Positions 15,806 to 22,544 of a stretch of DNA of 22,544 bases are shown here, piece by piece. The notes beneath the pieces are model-generated. The model had not been told where the DNA came from. It ran no database searches and saw nothing but the letters and a program-made list of their open reading frames with translations. A program made the position numbers and the translations under genes. Numbering within the stretch: the first letter of the stretch is position 1; each line of letters begins with the position of its first letter. Source of the stretch: Flammeovirgaceae bacterium UBA4659 (GTDB taxonomy: Bacteria; Bacteroidota; Bacteroidia; Cytophagales; Cyclobacteriaceae); contig DHLV01000107.1 in assembly GCA_002405445.1 (NCBI GenBank), positions 24,120 through 46,663 of the forward strand, given 5' to 3'.

Positions 15806-16162
15806 ATGGATATTCTGTTCTTACTCAAACCCAATTTTCCGGACCGCGACAGAGACCGGGAAAATAAAAAATACTACTGCCCGGATTGCGCGTTCATGGA
15901 AGGGGTGCTGAGCTATTTTCCAGAACTTCGGGAGAAGCTGGATATCCGGTACATCGATTATCCAAAACCCCGCAAAGAAATTGTTGAGCGAGTGGGCGGT
16001 GCCCATCAGGGCTGTCCGAACCTGATTCTCGATGCTGCAAACCACAGCTACCCCCAAGCCCGGCAGTTTTTTGCGGTGGGTGATACGCTCCATACCGATG
16101 ATCCCAAACTGATTGTGAACTACCTTACGGACCGGTACGGCATATCGGTGGCGCATTTTTAG
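15806..16162 (+). CDS. DUF3088 family protein
   Basis: A 118-residue cytoplasmic protein matching DUF3088. It opens with DILFLLKPNFPDRDR, continues YYCPDCAFMEGVLSYFPELR (a CxxC pair followed by the family's EGVLxxFPEL), then IDYPKPRKEIVERVG and GCPNLILD, and ends in a YLTDRYGI helix. The beginning and the CPDC pair suggest a thioredoxin-like fold, with LLKP as the first strand and the cysteines before the first helix. No activity is known for the family. It precedes the small membrane protein gene on the same strand by 115 bp. Confidence 0.85.
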   Translation: MDILFLLKPNFPDRDRDRENKKYYCPDCAFMEGVLSYFPELREKLDIRYIDYPKPRKEIVERVGGAHQGCPNLILDAANHSYPQARQFFAVGDTLHTDDPKLIVNYLTDRYGISVAHF

Positions 16163-16277
16163 GATTGTTTCACGCCCGAGAGCTGCCGATCATAAACTTT
16201 TCCGTTCGGTCTCCGGAATACCGAGTTTGAGGATACCATTCAGAAAAAATGAAAAACGATTTTAAAACACAACCTAC

Positions 16278-16661
16278 ATGGAACATTTCTTCCGCATACT
16301 TCTTGCCCTTACAGGCGCTATCAATCTGCTGCCCTCGTTGCTGGCCTTTCTACCGGAGCGGATAACAAAATCTTATGGAGTAACCATACCAGACGCTAAT
16401 GTCGAATTGCTGCTGCGGCACCGGGCGGTATTGTTCGGCATCATCGGTGGCCTCATGATCTTTTCCGCCCTTGCGAAAAAGTATTATGAAGTGGCCACAG
16501 GCGCTGGACTAATCAGCATGAGCTCGTTTGTGGTTTTGTACTGGCTGATCGGAGAAGACATCAACGCTGAGCTCAGCACGGTGATGCGGATTGATGTGGT
16601 GGCCACGATCGTCTTGCTCGTGGGCTTCATTGCTTTTCGTGTGCCGGTAAAGAAACCCTGA
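16278..16661 (+). CDS. Small four-helix membrane protein of unknown function
   Basis: A 127-residue protein with four predicted helices at about 5-25, 50-67, 72-92 and 103-121. The loop after helix 1 has PERITKSYGVTIPDANVELL, followed by LRHRAVLFGIIGG, where the conserved-looking RHRAVLFG begins the second helix. Proteins of this size and pattern occur in Proteobacteria and Bacteroidota as uncharacterised membrane proteins and are sometimes mislabelled as phosphopantetheine adenylyltransferase, which this cannot be, as it has no nucleotidyltransferase motif. The ATG at 16278 starts directly with the first helix. Function unknown. Confidence 0.75.
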   Translation: MEHFFRILLALTGAINLLPSLLAFLPERITKSYGVTIPDANVELLLRHRAVLFGIIGGLMIFSALAKKYYEVATGAGLISMSSFVVLYWLIGEDINAELSTVMRIDVVATIVLLVGFIAFRVPVKKP

Positions 16662-16737
16662 GGCACCGTTCTCTGGCCCATTGCGGAATATGCCGGATCG
16701 TTTATGATCCATCATTTCAACATTTGGCTCGCGTAAA

Positions 16738-16881
16738 CATGTTCTAAAATCTATCCCAAAAATGCTTCCCGATGGGAGGTTGAGCTGGGCGAAACCGGAT
16801 TTCTGTACTGAATAGGCTTCGACAAGCCTGCCTGTTCGGCAGCAGGCTCAGGCAAACATTTCAAAATTTATCTTGAGATGG
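16738..16881. repeat. Diverged copy 3 of the intergenic element, inverted
   Basis: Read on the minus strand, this segment follows the order of copies 1 and 2: CATCTCAAG near the start, TTTGCC, GAGC, CGAAGCC, then GGTTTCGCCCAGCTCAAC. The last word matches GGTGTCGCCAAGCTCAAC of copy 2 (14123-14140) at 16 of 18 positions. It carries an extra hairpin-forming insert around GCCTGCCTGTTCGGCAGC (16827-16844). The ends are degenerate. It lies between two genes that converge. Confidence 0.5.
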
Positions 16882-16901
16882 CTTCCTTACACGTAGAACC
16901 G

Positions 16902-18773
16902 CTACGCCCAGGTGCGAATACCCACCAGACCAAAAATAGCGCAATACAAAGTGATGCACAGCGCAGACGCCACACAAAAAAACAGCAGTAAACGGTCGGG
17001 GCGAGATGTCATTCTGCTTTTGTCGCGCATCCAAAAGTAAACAGCCAACACAGCAAACGCGGCCATAGCAAGAGACAACACAAACACCAGATAAGAACTG
17101 AGATTTGGTTTACCCAGCCCGAAACCGGAAAAGTTGGTAATGACCAACACCACTACCACCACGAAACTGATCGAATAACCCCAAAAGTTGAGCCTTGCCG
17201 CCAGTGCCGACAAAAGCCGGCCATTGTTTCGCAAGTACAGCGCCCGCAAAAACCAGATTAGCCCAATCAGTACGCCCATTACAGTGAACAGTAAAGCCAA
17301 ACCACCCACTACGATGGGCAGCCAGGCCGCAAACGCACCGGATTTGCGCATGTTGCCAAACGCAAGGATCAGCATTTCCTCATCGCCATTCTTTACAGCG
17401 GTAACCCCGTTAGTGTACCCGGTTTTGTCTATTTGGGCAAATCTGCTCCCAGACATCGGCCGAAACTCATCTAAGTCGCCACCCAAAAGCGGCTGACCCA
17501 TCAATTTGCCTTCGCGCTCAAAAACCCTGATCACATTCAGGGGCCATTCCAAAAAATATGTCATTTGCGCGCGCGGGTACGCAGATCGGTAGTAACCCGT
17601 CCATTGCTTGTGTTGCTCGGTCAACACGGCTTTTTCGGGGAGGGCAGATGTCACTGCCTCCATTATTGTTTTCATCACGGCATCGTTGAGTTTACCAAAA
17701 CCGCTGCCATCGTAATTGACCAACACGATGAAGCCAATGTTCAAATCCGATTGGTAGAGGTAGCGCGCCAAACCGCCATTTACGCCACCATCGTGCCCAT
17801 GAAACAGGTGGCCCTTAAACGAAGTAGTGTAGTTGTGTAAACCGTAACCCTCGTTGCTCCCAGCTTGGGCGGCCAATGTTGACTGAGGCAGCTCCATGCG
17901 GTCAACCGATGTTGAATCAATGATCTTCTGCCCATTGACATAACCCCGGTTCATCAGCATCTGAACAAAAGGCATGAACTCAAGAGCCGAAGAATTTAGG
18001 CTGCCGGCAGGCCTTCGCAATATTGCCCAATAAGGCTCTTCTTTTGGGTTTTCTTCCCCGGAATAATTAGTCACAATATTTTTGACAGCATCTCCATCCA
18101 GGCGGAATGTAATACCTTTCATCCCCAACGGATCAAAAATTCTCCTGCGCACCAGCGACTCAAACTCCTCACCGGTCTTTTTCTCGATGATACGTGCCAC
18201 CACAGGTGGCCCGGAATTGCAGTACGCGAAAAATGTGCCCGGGCGCCACCGCGACTTCCTGCTTTCTGGGTACAGTTCAATACCTTGCTGCAACGTGATC
18301 GAATCACTATTAAAAGCATATTCCTTCAGCGCCCAGTCATCCCAGCCGGTAGTATGTTCCAGCAAGTGAACGATGCGTATCGGATCGGTTTGTTCCCATT
18401 GATTTTCAAACTTGATTTCAGGTGCCAGCTCCTTTAGTTGGTCATTCAGGCTCAGTTTGCCCTGTTCTATCAGTTGCAGCGCACTTACGGCCACCACGCT
18501 CTTTGTGATAGACCCCAGCCGGAACATGGTGTTGTCTGTCACCGGCTGCTTTGATGCCAGATTCTTGAAACCCACATTGCGTTTAAAAAGCACATTGTCG
18601 CGGGTGAACACCAGCACTTGGGCACCGATCAAGTGATTTTTTTTGGCAATAGAGTCAATTTTGATGTTGAGCGAATCAAAGTTGATCGGGTAGCGCTGCG
18701 CGCATACGCGATGTTCAACAATCAACATGCAGAAAGGCAAAAACCAGCGTGTTATCAAGAGCAATCGTGTCAT
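16902..18773 (-). CDS. Beta-lactamase-like serine hydrolase with C-terminal membrane domain
   Basis: A 623-residue protein. A signal peptide (MTRLLLITRWFLPFCMLIVE, probably cleaved after VCAQ) leads into a class C beta-lactamase/penicillin-binding-like domain (about residues 30-390). Catalytic motifs are S88-I-T-K91 (RLGSITKSV), Y184-C-N186 in the YxN position, and H327-D-G329 (HGHDGGVNG) in the place of KTG. The last 140 residues hold four membrane helices (about 487-510, 528-548, 562-583 and 595-618). Members act as esterases or D-amino-acid peptidases; the substrate is unknown. The catalytic domain faces the periplasm. The ATG at 18773 is chosen because the longer frame begins at a TTG that would coincide with the predicted transcription start. 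Confidence 0.9.
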   Translation of the reverse strand: MTRLLLITRWFLPFCMLIVEHRVCAQRYPINFDSLNIKIDSIAKKNHLIGAQVLVFTRDNVLFKRNVGFKNLASKQPVTDNTMFRLGSITKSVVAVSALQLIEQGKLSLNDQLKELAPEIKFENQWEQTDPIRIVHLLEHTTGWDDWALKEYAFNSDSITLQQGIELYPESRKSRWRPGTFFAYCNSGPPVVARIIEKKTGEEFESLVRRRIFDPLGMKGITFRLDGDAVKNIVTNYSGEENPKEEPYWAILRRPAGSLNSSALEFMPFVQMLMNRGYVNGQKIIDSTSVDRMELPQSTLAAQAGSNEGYGLHNYTTSFKGHLFHGHDGGVNGGLARYLYQSDLNIGFIVLVNYDGSGFGKLNDAVMKTIMEAVTSALPEKAVLTEQHKQWTGYYRSAYPRAQMTYFLEWPLNVIRVFEREGKLMGQPLLGGDLDEFRPMSGSRFAQIDKTGYTNGVTAVKNGDEEMLILAFGNMRKSGAFAAWLPIVVGGLALLFTVMGVLIGLIWFLRALYLRNNGRLLSALAARLNFWGYSISFVVVVVLVITNFSGFGLGKPNLSSYLVFVLSLAMAAFAVLAVYFWMRDKSRMTSRPDRLLLFFCVASALCITLYCAIFGLVGIRTWA

Positions 18774-18816
18774 AAAAATGAAAGCGTTTGAGTGCGTTGA
18801 AAAAATAAAATTCAAT

Positions 18817-18847
18817 GAAAGCTAAGGATTCTCAAACGAAAAGCCAA
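18817..18847 (-). promoter_or_regulatory. Promoter of the serine hydrolase gene
   Basis: On the minus strand, TTG (18847-18845) is followed by exactly 20 bp and then TAGCTTTC (18824-18817), one mismatch from TAnnTTTG. Transcription would begin near 18812, about 40 bases before the ATG at 18773. It is divergent from the kdnA promoter. Confidence 0.45.
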
Positions 18848-18893
18848 GTACTCCAAACCGGCATTTCACCTCATTTTTTCAAACTTAAATGCA

Positions 18894-18901
18894 TACCTTT
18901 G
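18894..18901 (+). promoter_or_regulatory. -7 promoter box of the kdnA-kdnB operon
   Basis: TACCTTTG is an exact TAnnTTTG match ending 20 bp before the ATG at 18922. The predicted transcription start is near 18908, which excludes an in-frame upstream ATG at 18889 as translation start. Upstream at the -33 distance there is only a T-rich run (18874-18879). Confidence 0.55.
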
Positions 18902-18921
18902 CGCCCTCAACAACAATTACT

Positions 18922-20130
18922 ATGCCCGGTACTGAACTGTTTGGAACAGAAGAGAAAAAAGAGATCAATGATGTACTCGAAACTGGTATCTTGTTTCGTT
19001 ACAACCACGATGCGCAACGCAACAATATTTGGAAAGCGCGGGATTTTGAGGCCGAAGTGCGAAAATTCACGGGGGCAAAATTTGCGCACGCGGTATCCAG
19101 CGGGTCTACCGCGGTATCGTGCGCGTTAGCCGCAGCGGGCGTTGGTGCTGGAGACGAGGTAATCGTACCGCCATTCACCTACATCGCGTCAGTGGAAGCA
19201 GTTTTGTTTTGCGGGGCGCTACCGGTATTTGCGGAAATCGATGAAACCCTGTGTTTGAGCGCTGCCGGCATCAAAGCAGCCATTACACCCAAAACCAAAG
19301 CGGTGGTGCTGGTGCACATGTGTGGGGGCATGGCACAGATGGACGAGATTTTGACTGTGTGTAAAGAGCACAAACTTACACTGGTAGAAGATGCCGGTCA
19401 GGCTTTTGGCGCCTCTTTTCAAGGCACTTCCGTGGGATTGTTTGGGAAAACAGGTTGCTACTCGTTTGACTTTTTTAAGATTGCTACGTGTGGCGAAGGT
19501 GGCGTGATGGTGACCAACGATGAGCAATGTTACAAGTATGCCGACAGTTACAGCGACCATGGCCATGACCATATCGGCAACAATCGCGGCATGGAAAATC
19601 ACCCGGTGTTGGGATTCAACTATCGCATTGGCGAAATGAACGCAGCCATTGGGTTAGCTCAAACACGCAAGGTTCCTTTCATCCGCGAAAAAAATAGGGA
19701 GTACAAAAAGATGTTAACAGATAAGTTGAGTAAAATCAACGGAATTGGCTTCAGCAAACTGGCCGATCCATCGGGCGACTCGGCCACCTTTTTGAATCTG
19801 TTGTTGCCAGATACAGAATCAGCCAAGCGTGTGGTGGACGAATTCAACAAATCAGGCGTAAGCGGATTTAATTATTGGTTTACGAATATGTACCACTTTA
19901 TCAACCAGTGGAGCCACTTGAAAGATTTGAAGTCATCGGCCAAACTGCCAATACATTTATTGGGCGCACCACAAGATTACAACAACCTGCACTTGCCAAA
20001 ATCGCAAGAAACCGTAGGTCGATTGATTTCATTCGGCATCCGGTGCACGTGGAAAGAAGAAGAGGTGAAGGCATTGGCCGAAAAAATTTCAGGATGTGTT
20101 GAGAAGGCACTCAATCCCGTTCATGCATAA
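18922..20130 (+). CDS. kdnA: 8-amino-3,8-dideoxy-manno-octulosonate (Kdo8N) transaminase
   Basis: A 402-residue PLP-dependent aminotransferase of the DegT/DnrJ/EryC1/StrS fold. Visible features are SSGSTAVSCALAAAGVGAGD for cofactor phosphate binding, VIVPPFTYIASVEA, VEDAGQAFG with D157 for the pyridine nitrogen, and SFDFFKIATCGEGG with K186 as the Schiff-base lysine. The start MPGTELFGTEEKKEI and SDHGHDHIGNNRG closely resemble, from memory, Shewanella oneidensis KdnA. That enzyme transfers an amino group from glutamate to 8-oxo-Kdo, giving 8-amino-Kdo for lipopolysaccharide. The next gene encodes the partner dehydrogenase after 12 bp, which strongly supports the name. The start at 18922 is set by the promoter and by the MPG N terminus. 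Confidence 0.9.
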   Translation: MPGTELFGTEEKKEINDVLETGILFRYNHDAQRNNIWKARDFEAEVRKFTGAKFAHAVSSGSTAVSCALAAAGVGAGDEVIVPPFTYIASVEAVLFCGALPVFAEIDETLCLSAAGIKAAITPKTKAVVLVHMCGGMAQMDEILTVCKEHKLTLVEDAGQAFGASFQGTSVGLFGKTGCYSFDFFKIATCGEGGVMVTNDEQCYKYADSYSDHGHDHIGNNRGMENHPVLGFNYRIGEMNAAIGLAQTRKVPFIREKNREYKKMLTDKLSKINGIGFSKLADPSGDSATFLNLLLPDTESAKRVVDEFNKSGVSGFNYWFTNMYHFINQWSHLKDLKSSAKLPIHLLGAPQDYNNLHLPKSQETVGRLISFGIRCTWKEEEVKALAEKISGCVEKALNPVHA

Positions 20131-20142
20131 AGAATTTCTGGT

Positions 20143-21228
20143 ATGACGATACACAAAAACTTCAAGGGGATAGAAAAAACCGTTTTTGGCAGAGGTAGCT
20201 TTAATCAACTAGGCGAAATTGTTGAAGCCCAGCGCCACCAAAACGACCAATTCATGCTGTACCTGGTGGACAATTATTTTAAAGGAAAAGATTTGGCCCG
20301 GCAAATACCCGCGCAACCAGGTGACATGGTAATGTACATTGACGTGGACAAGCACGAACCTACCACGCAGCAAATCGACATGATTCGCGATTCGGTAAAG
20401 GCTACCCGAGGCATACCGGCAGCAGCCATCGGCATTGGTGGCGGGTCGATTTTAGATATTGCAAAGGCCGTGTCGTTGATGTTCACCAACGAAGGATCTT
20501 CTCAGTTATACCAAGGACTAAACCTCGTTAAAAAGCCGGGCATTTATCACATTGGTGTACCCACCATTTCTGGCACAGGTGCCGAAGTATCGATGACAGC
20601 CGTACTCACGGGCCCTGAAAAAAAATTGGGATTGAAGTGCGAGTGGACAGTATTCAACCAAGTTGTCCTGGATCCAGATTTGATTGCGAGTGTACCGCGC
20701 AACTGGTGGTTTTACACGGGCATGGACACCTACATCCATTGTATCGAATCGGAAAATGGAATACTGAACAACGCGTACAGCCACGCTTTTGCAGAGCAAG
20801 CGCTGAAGCTTTGCCGTGAAATTTACATTGGAAAAGATAGCGGACAAACCGCAGCCAACGATGACAAATTGATGGTCGCTTCGTTGATGGGCGGCTTAAG
20901 CCTCACCTATTCTGAGGTTGGTGTTTGCCACGCACTTTCGTACGGCCTATCAAAAATTTTGGGCACCCGCCATTGCTATGCAAACTGCTTGGCCTTTAAT
21001 CACCTCGAAGACTTTTACCCGGAAGGCGTCAAGGAATTCAAGACCATGATCAAACAACACGACATCGATCTACCGCAAGGGCTATCCAAAGATTGGACCG
21101 ATGAGCAGGTTACCGCCATGGCAAAAGTATCTTACAACTTGAGCCACATGTGGAACCACGCCATTGGTAGCGATTGGAAAGACAAAATTACTGTCGATAA
21201 GATTAAGGACTTGTTTTACAGGCTGTAG
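20143..21228 (+). CDS. kdnB: 3-deoxy-manno-octulosonate (Kdo) C8 dehydrogenase
   Basis: A 361-residue iron-type (group III) alcohol dehydrogenase. The N terminus has VFGRGSFNQLGEIVE. The NAD-binding loop is GIGGGSILDIAK (about 97-108), followed by PTISGTGAEVSMTAV. Metal ligands in the usual Asp-His-His-His set are D195 (GMDTYIH), H199, H263 (GVCHALSYGL) and H277 (GTRHCYANC). In Shewanella, KdnB oxidises the C8 hydroxyl of Kdo, and KdnA then aminates it. Pairing with kdnA only 12 bp upstream identifies the pathway. The product would be activated and used as the inner-core sugar of lipid A; those steps are encoded elsewhere. Confidence 0.9.
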   Translation: MTIHKNFKGIEKTVFGRGSFNQLGEIVEAQRHQNDQFMLYLVDNYFKGKDLARQIPAQPGDMVMYIDVDKHEPTTQQIDMIRDSVKATRGIPAAAIGIGGGSILDIAKAVSLMFTNEGSSQLYQGLNLVKKPGIYHIGVPTISGTGAEVSMTAVLTGPEKKLGLKCEWTVFNQVVLDPDLIASVPRNWWFYTGMDTYIHCIESENGILNNAYSHAFAEQALKLCREIYIGKDSGQTAANDDKLMVASLMGGLSLTYSEVGVCHALSYGLSKILGTRHCYANCLAFNHLEDFYPEGVKEFKTMIKQHDIDLPQGLSKDWTDEQVTAMAKVSYNLSHMWNHAIGSDWKDKITVDKIKDLFYRL

Positions 21229-21240
21229 TCGAAGACAAAT

Positions 21241-21322
21241 TTCAGATTACAAATCTCAGATTGCAGATTGCAAATTGGACTTAACAACGCATGTATCTGA
21301 AATCTGTAATTTATAATCTGTA
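21241..21322. repeat. Imperfect long hairpin of AATCTG-type words after kdnB
   Basis: Positions 21241-21268 and 21295-21322 are inverted repeats matching at 23 of 28 positions, separated by 26 bp. Each arm is itself made of repeated CAGATT or AATCTG words. It begins 13 bp after the kdnB stop and ends 15 bp before the trmN6 start. It lacks a long T run, but could still limit readthrough or protect the kdnAB message. AATCTG-rich repeats of this sort are frequent in Bacteroidota intergenic DNA. Confidence 0.7.
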
Positions 21323-21336
21323 ATCGTTCGATCGGA

Positions 21337-22035
21337 GTGTTCTTCTTCAAGCAATTCAAAATAGAAGACAATCGCTGCGCCATGAAGGTGGGCACCGATG
21401 GTGTTTTACTAGGTGCATGGGTTGATATCGCGGCAGCGAACACCGTACTAGATGTTGGCACAGGCAGTGGCGTCATCGCTTTGATGCTGGCTCAACGCAC
21501 TTCAACGGAAACACAAATTGACGCAATTGAGATTGATAAATCTTCCGCGGGACAAGCCCACGAAAACGTTCAGCAATCGCCTTGGGCTAAAAAAATGATG
21601 GTGCACCATTCCTCATTACAGGGGTTTCACTCTTCAAAAAAATACGATCTGATTGTCAGCAATCCGCCCTATTTCAACAACAGTTTACCGCCACCAGAGC
21701 GAGCCCGAGCTGGCGCGCGCCACACCGACACGCTGCCTCATCATGAACTACTCGCCCACAGCAAACAATTGCTTGCACCGACAGGCAGATTAGCGGTGAT
21801 CCTGCCCTTTGCAGAAGGTAAAGCGTTTATTTCGATGGCCTCGATAACAGGGTTGTTTTGTGTCAGGCAATGCAGCTTTTATTCCCGCCAAGGTAAACCA
21901 CAAGAACGTTGGCTGCTGGAATTTGCGTTGGAGCCGCGCACCATCAAAACAGAAAAGCTATTGCTTTTTGCAGACGACAATAACCGGAGCGAAGATTACA
22001 AAGACTTGACCCGCGATTTTTACCTAAAGTTGTAA
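21337..22035 (+). CDS. trmN6: tRNA1(Val) (adenine(37)-N6)-methyltransferase
   Basis: A 232-residue class I SAM-dependent methyltransferase of the TrmN6/YfiC family, which makes m6A at position 37 of tRNA(Val). Motifs in order are FKQFKIEDNRCAMKVGTDGV with LLGAW (family N terminus), the SAM-binding VLDVGTGSGVIAL (about 38-50), acidic IEID, and the catalytic SNPPYF (NPPY at 109-112). The C-terminal part has GRLAVILPF and a RQGKPQERWLLEF ending. The start is GTG at 21337: an in-frame stop lies ten codons upstream with no ATG between, and the first internal ATG (residue 16) would remove the conserved N terminus. It ends 11 bp from the convergent polyprenyl synthase. Confidence 0.92.
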   Translation: MFFFKQFKIEDNRCAMKVGTDGVLLGAWVDIAAANTVLDVGTGSGVIALMLAQRTSTETQIDAIEIDKSSAGQAHENVQQSPWAKKMMVHHSSLQGFHSSKKYDLIVSNPPYFNNSLPPPERARAGARHTDTLPHHELLAHSKQLLAPTGRLAVILPFAEGKAFISMASITGLFCVRQCSFYSRQGKPQERWLLEFALEPRTIKTEKLLLFADDNNRSEDYKDLTRDFYLKL

Positions 22036-22046
22036 TTGCCGGTACT

Positions 22047-22544
22047 TTAGCTCTTGCGCTCGATGGTGAACTCGACTAATTGCTGCAATGAAGTTTTGTA
22101 AGCAGAATCAGGCAAGGTTTGTAAAAGCGATAGCGCCTGGTCGTAGTATCTCTTCATGGCCTGCTGTGCGTAACCGATGCCGCCAGAAGACTTCACAAAA
22201 TCAATCACCTCTTTAACTTTCTTCGGCTTTTCGCTTTCGTTTTTTACGATACTGATGATTTTTCGTTTCTCCAACCACCCCGCTTTGGACAGCGCATAGA
22301 TAAGCGGCAGTGTCATCTTCTTTTCTTTAATATCGATACCCAATGGTTTGCCAATTTCATCTTCTCCGTAATCAAAAAGGTCATCTTTGATTTGAAACGC
22401 CATGCCCACATGTTCGCCAAACAATTGCATTGTGTTTACTATTTCGGGATTGGCACCCGCAGACGATGCACCTACGGCACAGCAAGACGAAATCAATGAA
22501 GCGGTTTTTTGCCGAATGATCTCGTAGTAAATGTCTTCTTGTAT
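22047..22544 (-). CDS. Polyprenyl diphosphate synthase, C-terminal half (N terminus beyond window)
   Basis: The reverse frame is open to the right edge, giving the last 165 residues of a trans-isoprenyl diphosphate synthase. It starts in the region IYYEIIRQKTASLISSCCAV, where the KTA is the conserved substrate-contacting triplet. It continues with FQIKDDLFDYGEDEIGKP, which contains the second aspartate-rich motif DDxxD, then GIDIKEKKMTLPLIYAL. The enzyme condenses isopentenyl diphosphate onto an allylic primer to make the quinone or lipid-carrier tail. The first Asp-rich motif that fixes chain length lies outside the window, so octaprenyl, heptaprenyl or geranylgeranyl type cannot be chosen. 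It is convergent with trmN6. Confidence 0.93.
   Translation of the reverse strand: MQEDIYYEIIRQKTASLISSCCAVGASSAGANPEIVNTMQLFGEHVGMAFQIKDDLFDYGEDEIGKPLGIDIKEKKMTLPLIYALSKAGWLEKRKIISIVKNESEKPKKVKEVIDFVKSSGGIGYAQQAMKRYYDQALSLLQTLPDSAYKTSLQQLVEFTIERKS

Noticed and set aside
16695..16710. GGATC-N6-GATCC hairpin after the four-helix membrane protein gene
   Set aside because: The stem is only 5 bp and no T run follows, so it is too weak to call a terminator.
18774..18815. Longer N terminus of the serine hydrolase from a TTG at 18815
   Set aside because: The predicted promoter places the transcription start near 18812, and the ATG at 18773 gives a clean signal peptide.
18889..18921. Upstream ATG of kdnA
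   Set aside because: It lies at or before the -7 box (18894-18901), so it would not be in the transcript.
1..22544. CRISPR arrays, tRNA or rRNA genes, phage or transposase genes
   Set aside because: None were seen on either strand when reading the window.

Overview
The window reads as an ordinary chromosomal segment of a Bacteroidota bacterium, most likely of the Cytophagales type. The reasons are: promoter-like -7 boxes of the TAnnTTTG kind a short distance before several genes, almost no Shine-Dalgarno sequences, a cbb3 oxidase operon in which CcoN and CcoO are fused, and intergenic repeats built from AATCTG-type words. No phage, plasmid, insertion-sequence transposase, CRISPR array, tRNA or rRNA was seen. 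It is cut at both ends, through a TolC-family gene on the left and a polyprenyl synthase gene on the right.

Region 1 (1-2626, minus strand): a quinone oxidoreductase-like MDR gene, then a TetR regulator followed 44 bp later by a TolC-family outer-membrane gene. This is the usual front end of an efflux operon that would continue past the left edge. Two 13-bp palindromes precede tetR. Region 2 (2714-6594): galactose mutarotase, a very small lysine-rich protein gene with its own promoter and terminator on the plus strand, a YciH/SUI1 protein, a membrane-anchored J-domain protein with an apparent TTG start, and a two-domain universal stress protein.

Region 3 (6802-12793, minus strand): the cbb3-type cytochrome c oxidase operon, transcribed as ccoNO (fused), ccoQ-like, ccoP (one heme c), ccoG, ccoH, and a SafE/DsbD_2-like membrane protein with an HCxGMC motif. 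The first three genes make the microaerobic terminal oxidase; ccoG and ccoH serve copper handling and assembly. The ccoI copper ATPase and ccoS are not next to it. A divergent TauE/SafE-type carrier gene lies upstream.

Region 4 (14264-18773): a looser set with a tandem DUF1566 secreted protein, a DUF3088 protein, a four-helix membrane protein, and a serine beta-lactamase-like hydrolase carrying a four-helix membrane tail. Region 5 (18922-22544): a two-gene operon that I recognise as kdnA-kdnB, which convert Kdo to 8-amino-Kdo for lipopolysaccharide, then trmN6 and a convergent polyprenyl synthase.

The main structure not explained by genes is a family of about 123-bp intergenic elements with terminal inverted repeats. 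There are two clear copies (6643-6765 and 14044-14166) and one diverged, inverted copy (about 16738-16881). I found no convincing new enzyme system; the repeat family, the small basic protein gene and the amino-Kdo pair are the points most worth following up.
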